Source: Sideroxyarcus emersonii (GTDB lineage: Bacteria; Pseudomonadota; Gammaproteobacteria; Burkholderiales; Gallionellaceae). From it: DNA of 64,000 bases. Below, one piece after another: positions 63,969 to 64,000 of the stretch. The stretch lies in contig NZ_AP023423.1 of NCBI RefSeq assembly GCF_021654335.1, positions 2,293,001-2,357,000 of the forward strand. Reading direction: 5' to 3'. The translations under genes and the position numbers were made by a program. Numbering within the stretch: the stretch's first letter is position 1; each line of letters opens with the position of its first letter. Below the pieces are notes generated by a model, which had not been told where the DNA came from, made no database searches, and saw only the letters and a list, made by a program, of their open reading frames with translations.

Positions 63969-64000
63969 GTTTCGATGGCCCGTTAACGCAAGATCAAGAC

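Noticed and set aside
1..64000. CRISPR array, prophage or complete insertion sequence
   Set aside because: No regularly spaced repeats, phage structural genes or transposase reading frames were recognised.

Overview
The window reads as a chromosomal segment of a GC-rich betaproteobacterium. The gene set (Hyf-like membrane complex, NasA/NirBD nitrate assimilation, malonate decarboxylase, PAS/GGDEF/EAL signalling, diheme cytochrome c) resembles Gallionellaceae/Nitrosomonadales-type genomes. That placement is an inference from gene content, not from a marker gene. No rRNA, tRNA, CRISPR array, complete insertion sequence or phage was recognised.

Layout. 1-8.5 kb: end of a TRAP dicarboxylate transporter followed by a complete biotin-independent malonate decarboxylase operon (mdcACDEGBH) and a TauE/SafE permease, most with ATGA-type overlaps. 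8.5-16.5 kb: housekeeping (TlpA-like thioredoxin, Hsp15, Orn/Lys/Arg decarboxylase, dcd, metG, sthA). 16.6-26 kb: nitrate uptake and assimilation on the minus strand, nasT-nrtA-nrtB-nrtD-nirB-nirD-nasA, with intrinsic terminators in the leaders of nrtA and nirB and a matching hexaloop hairpin ahead of each, as expected for NasT (ANTAR) antitermination. 26-29.5 kb: small exported proteins, an exported methyltransferase and a phytochelatin-synthase-like peptidase. 29.6-36.8 kb: six-gene Hyf-like complex whose large subunit has lost the NiFe-ligating cysteines. 37-43.8 kb: two runs of lipoprotein/periplasmic genes (LPP20, COG3014, LpoB; then transglutaminase-like, LPP20, FecR-like, mini-lipoprotein, LPP20). 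44-48.6 kb: a CBS-PAS-GGDEF-EAL protein and a Crp/Fnr regulator. 48.8-59.3 kb: dnaE, small cytochrome and membrane genes, an EamA permease, parE and parC. 59.4-61.7 kb: an AT-richer gene for a NACHT/STAND NTPase, a candidate anti-phage NLR-like protein. 61.9-64 kb: RNase H-like protein, a MerR regulator coupled to an unknown protein, and a small uncertain ORF.

Items most worth a second look: the solitary NACHT protein with a restriction-endonuclease-like N-terminus (59397-61721); the hydrogenase-related complex without a NiFe site and without visible electron-input subunits; a probable small RNA on the minus strand at about 54482-54625 with two C-rich, anti-Shine-Dalgarno loops and a strong terminator; and the envelope locus at 40.3-43.8 kb, where two proteins share an F-x-x-Y-K helical repeat and one 51-residue lipoprotein looks like a miniature of its neighbour.
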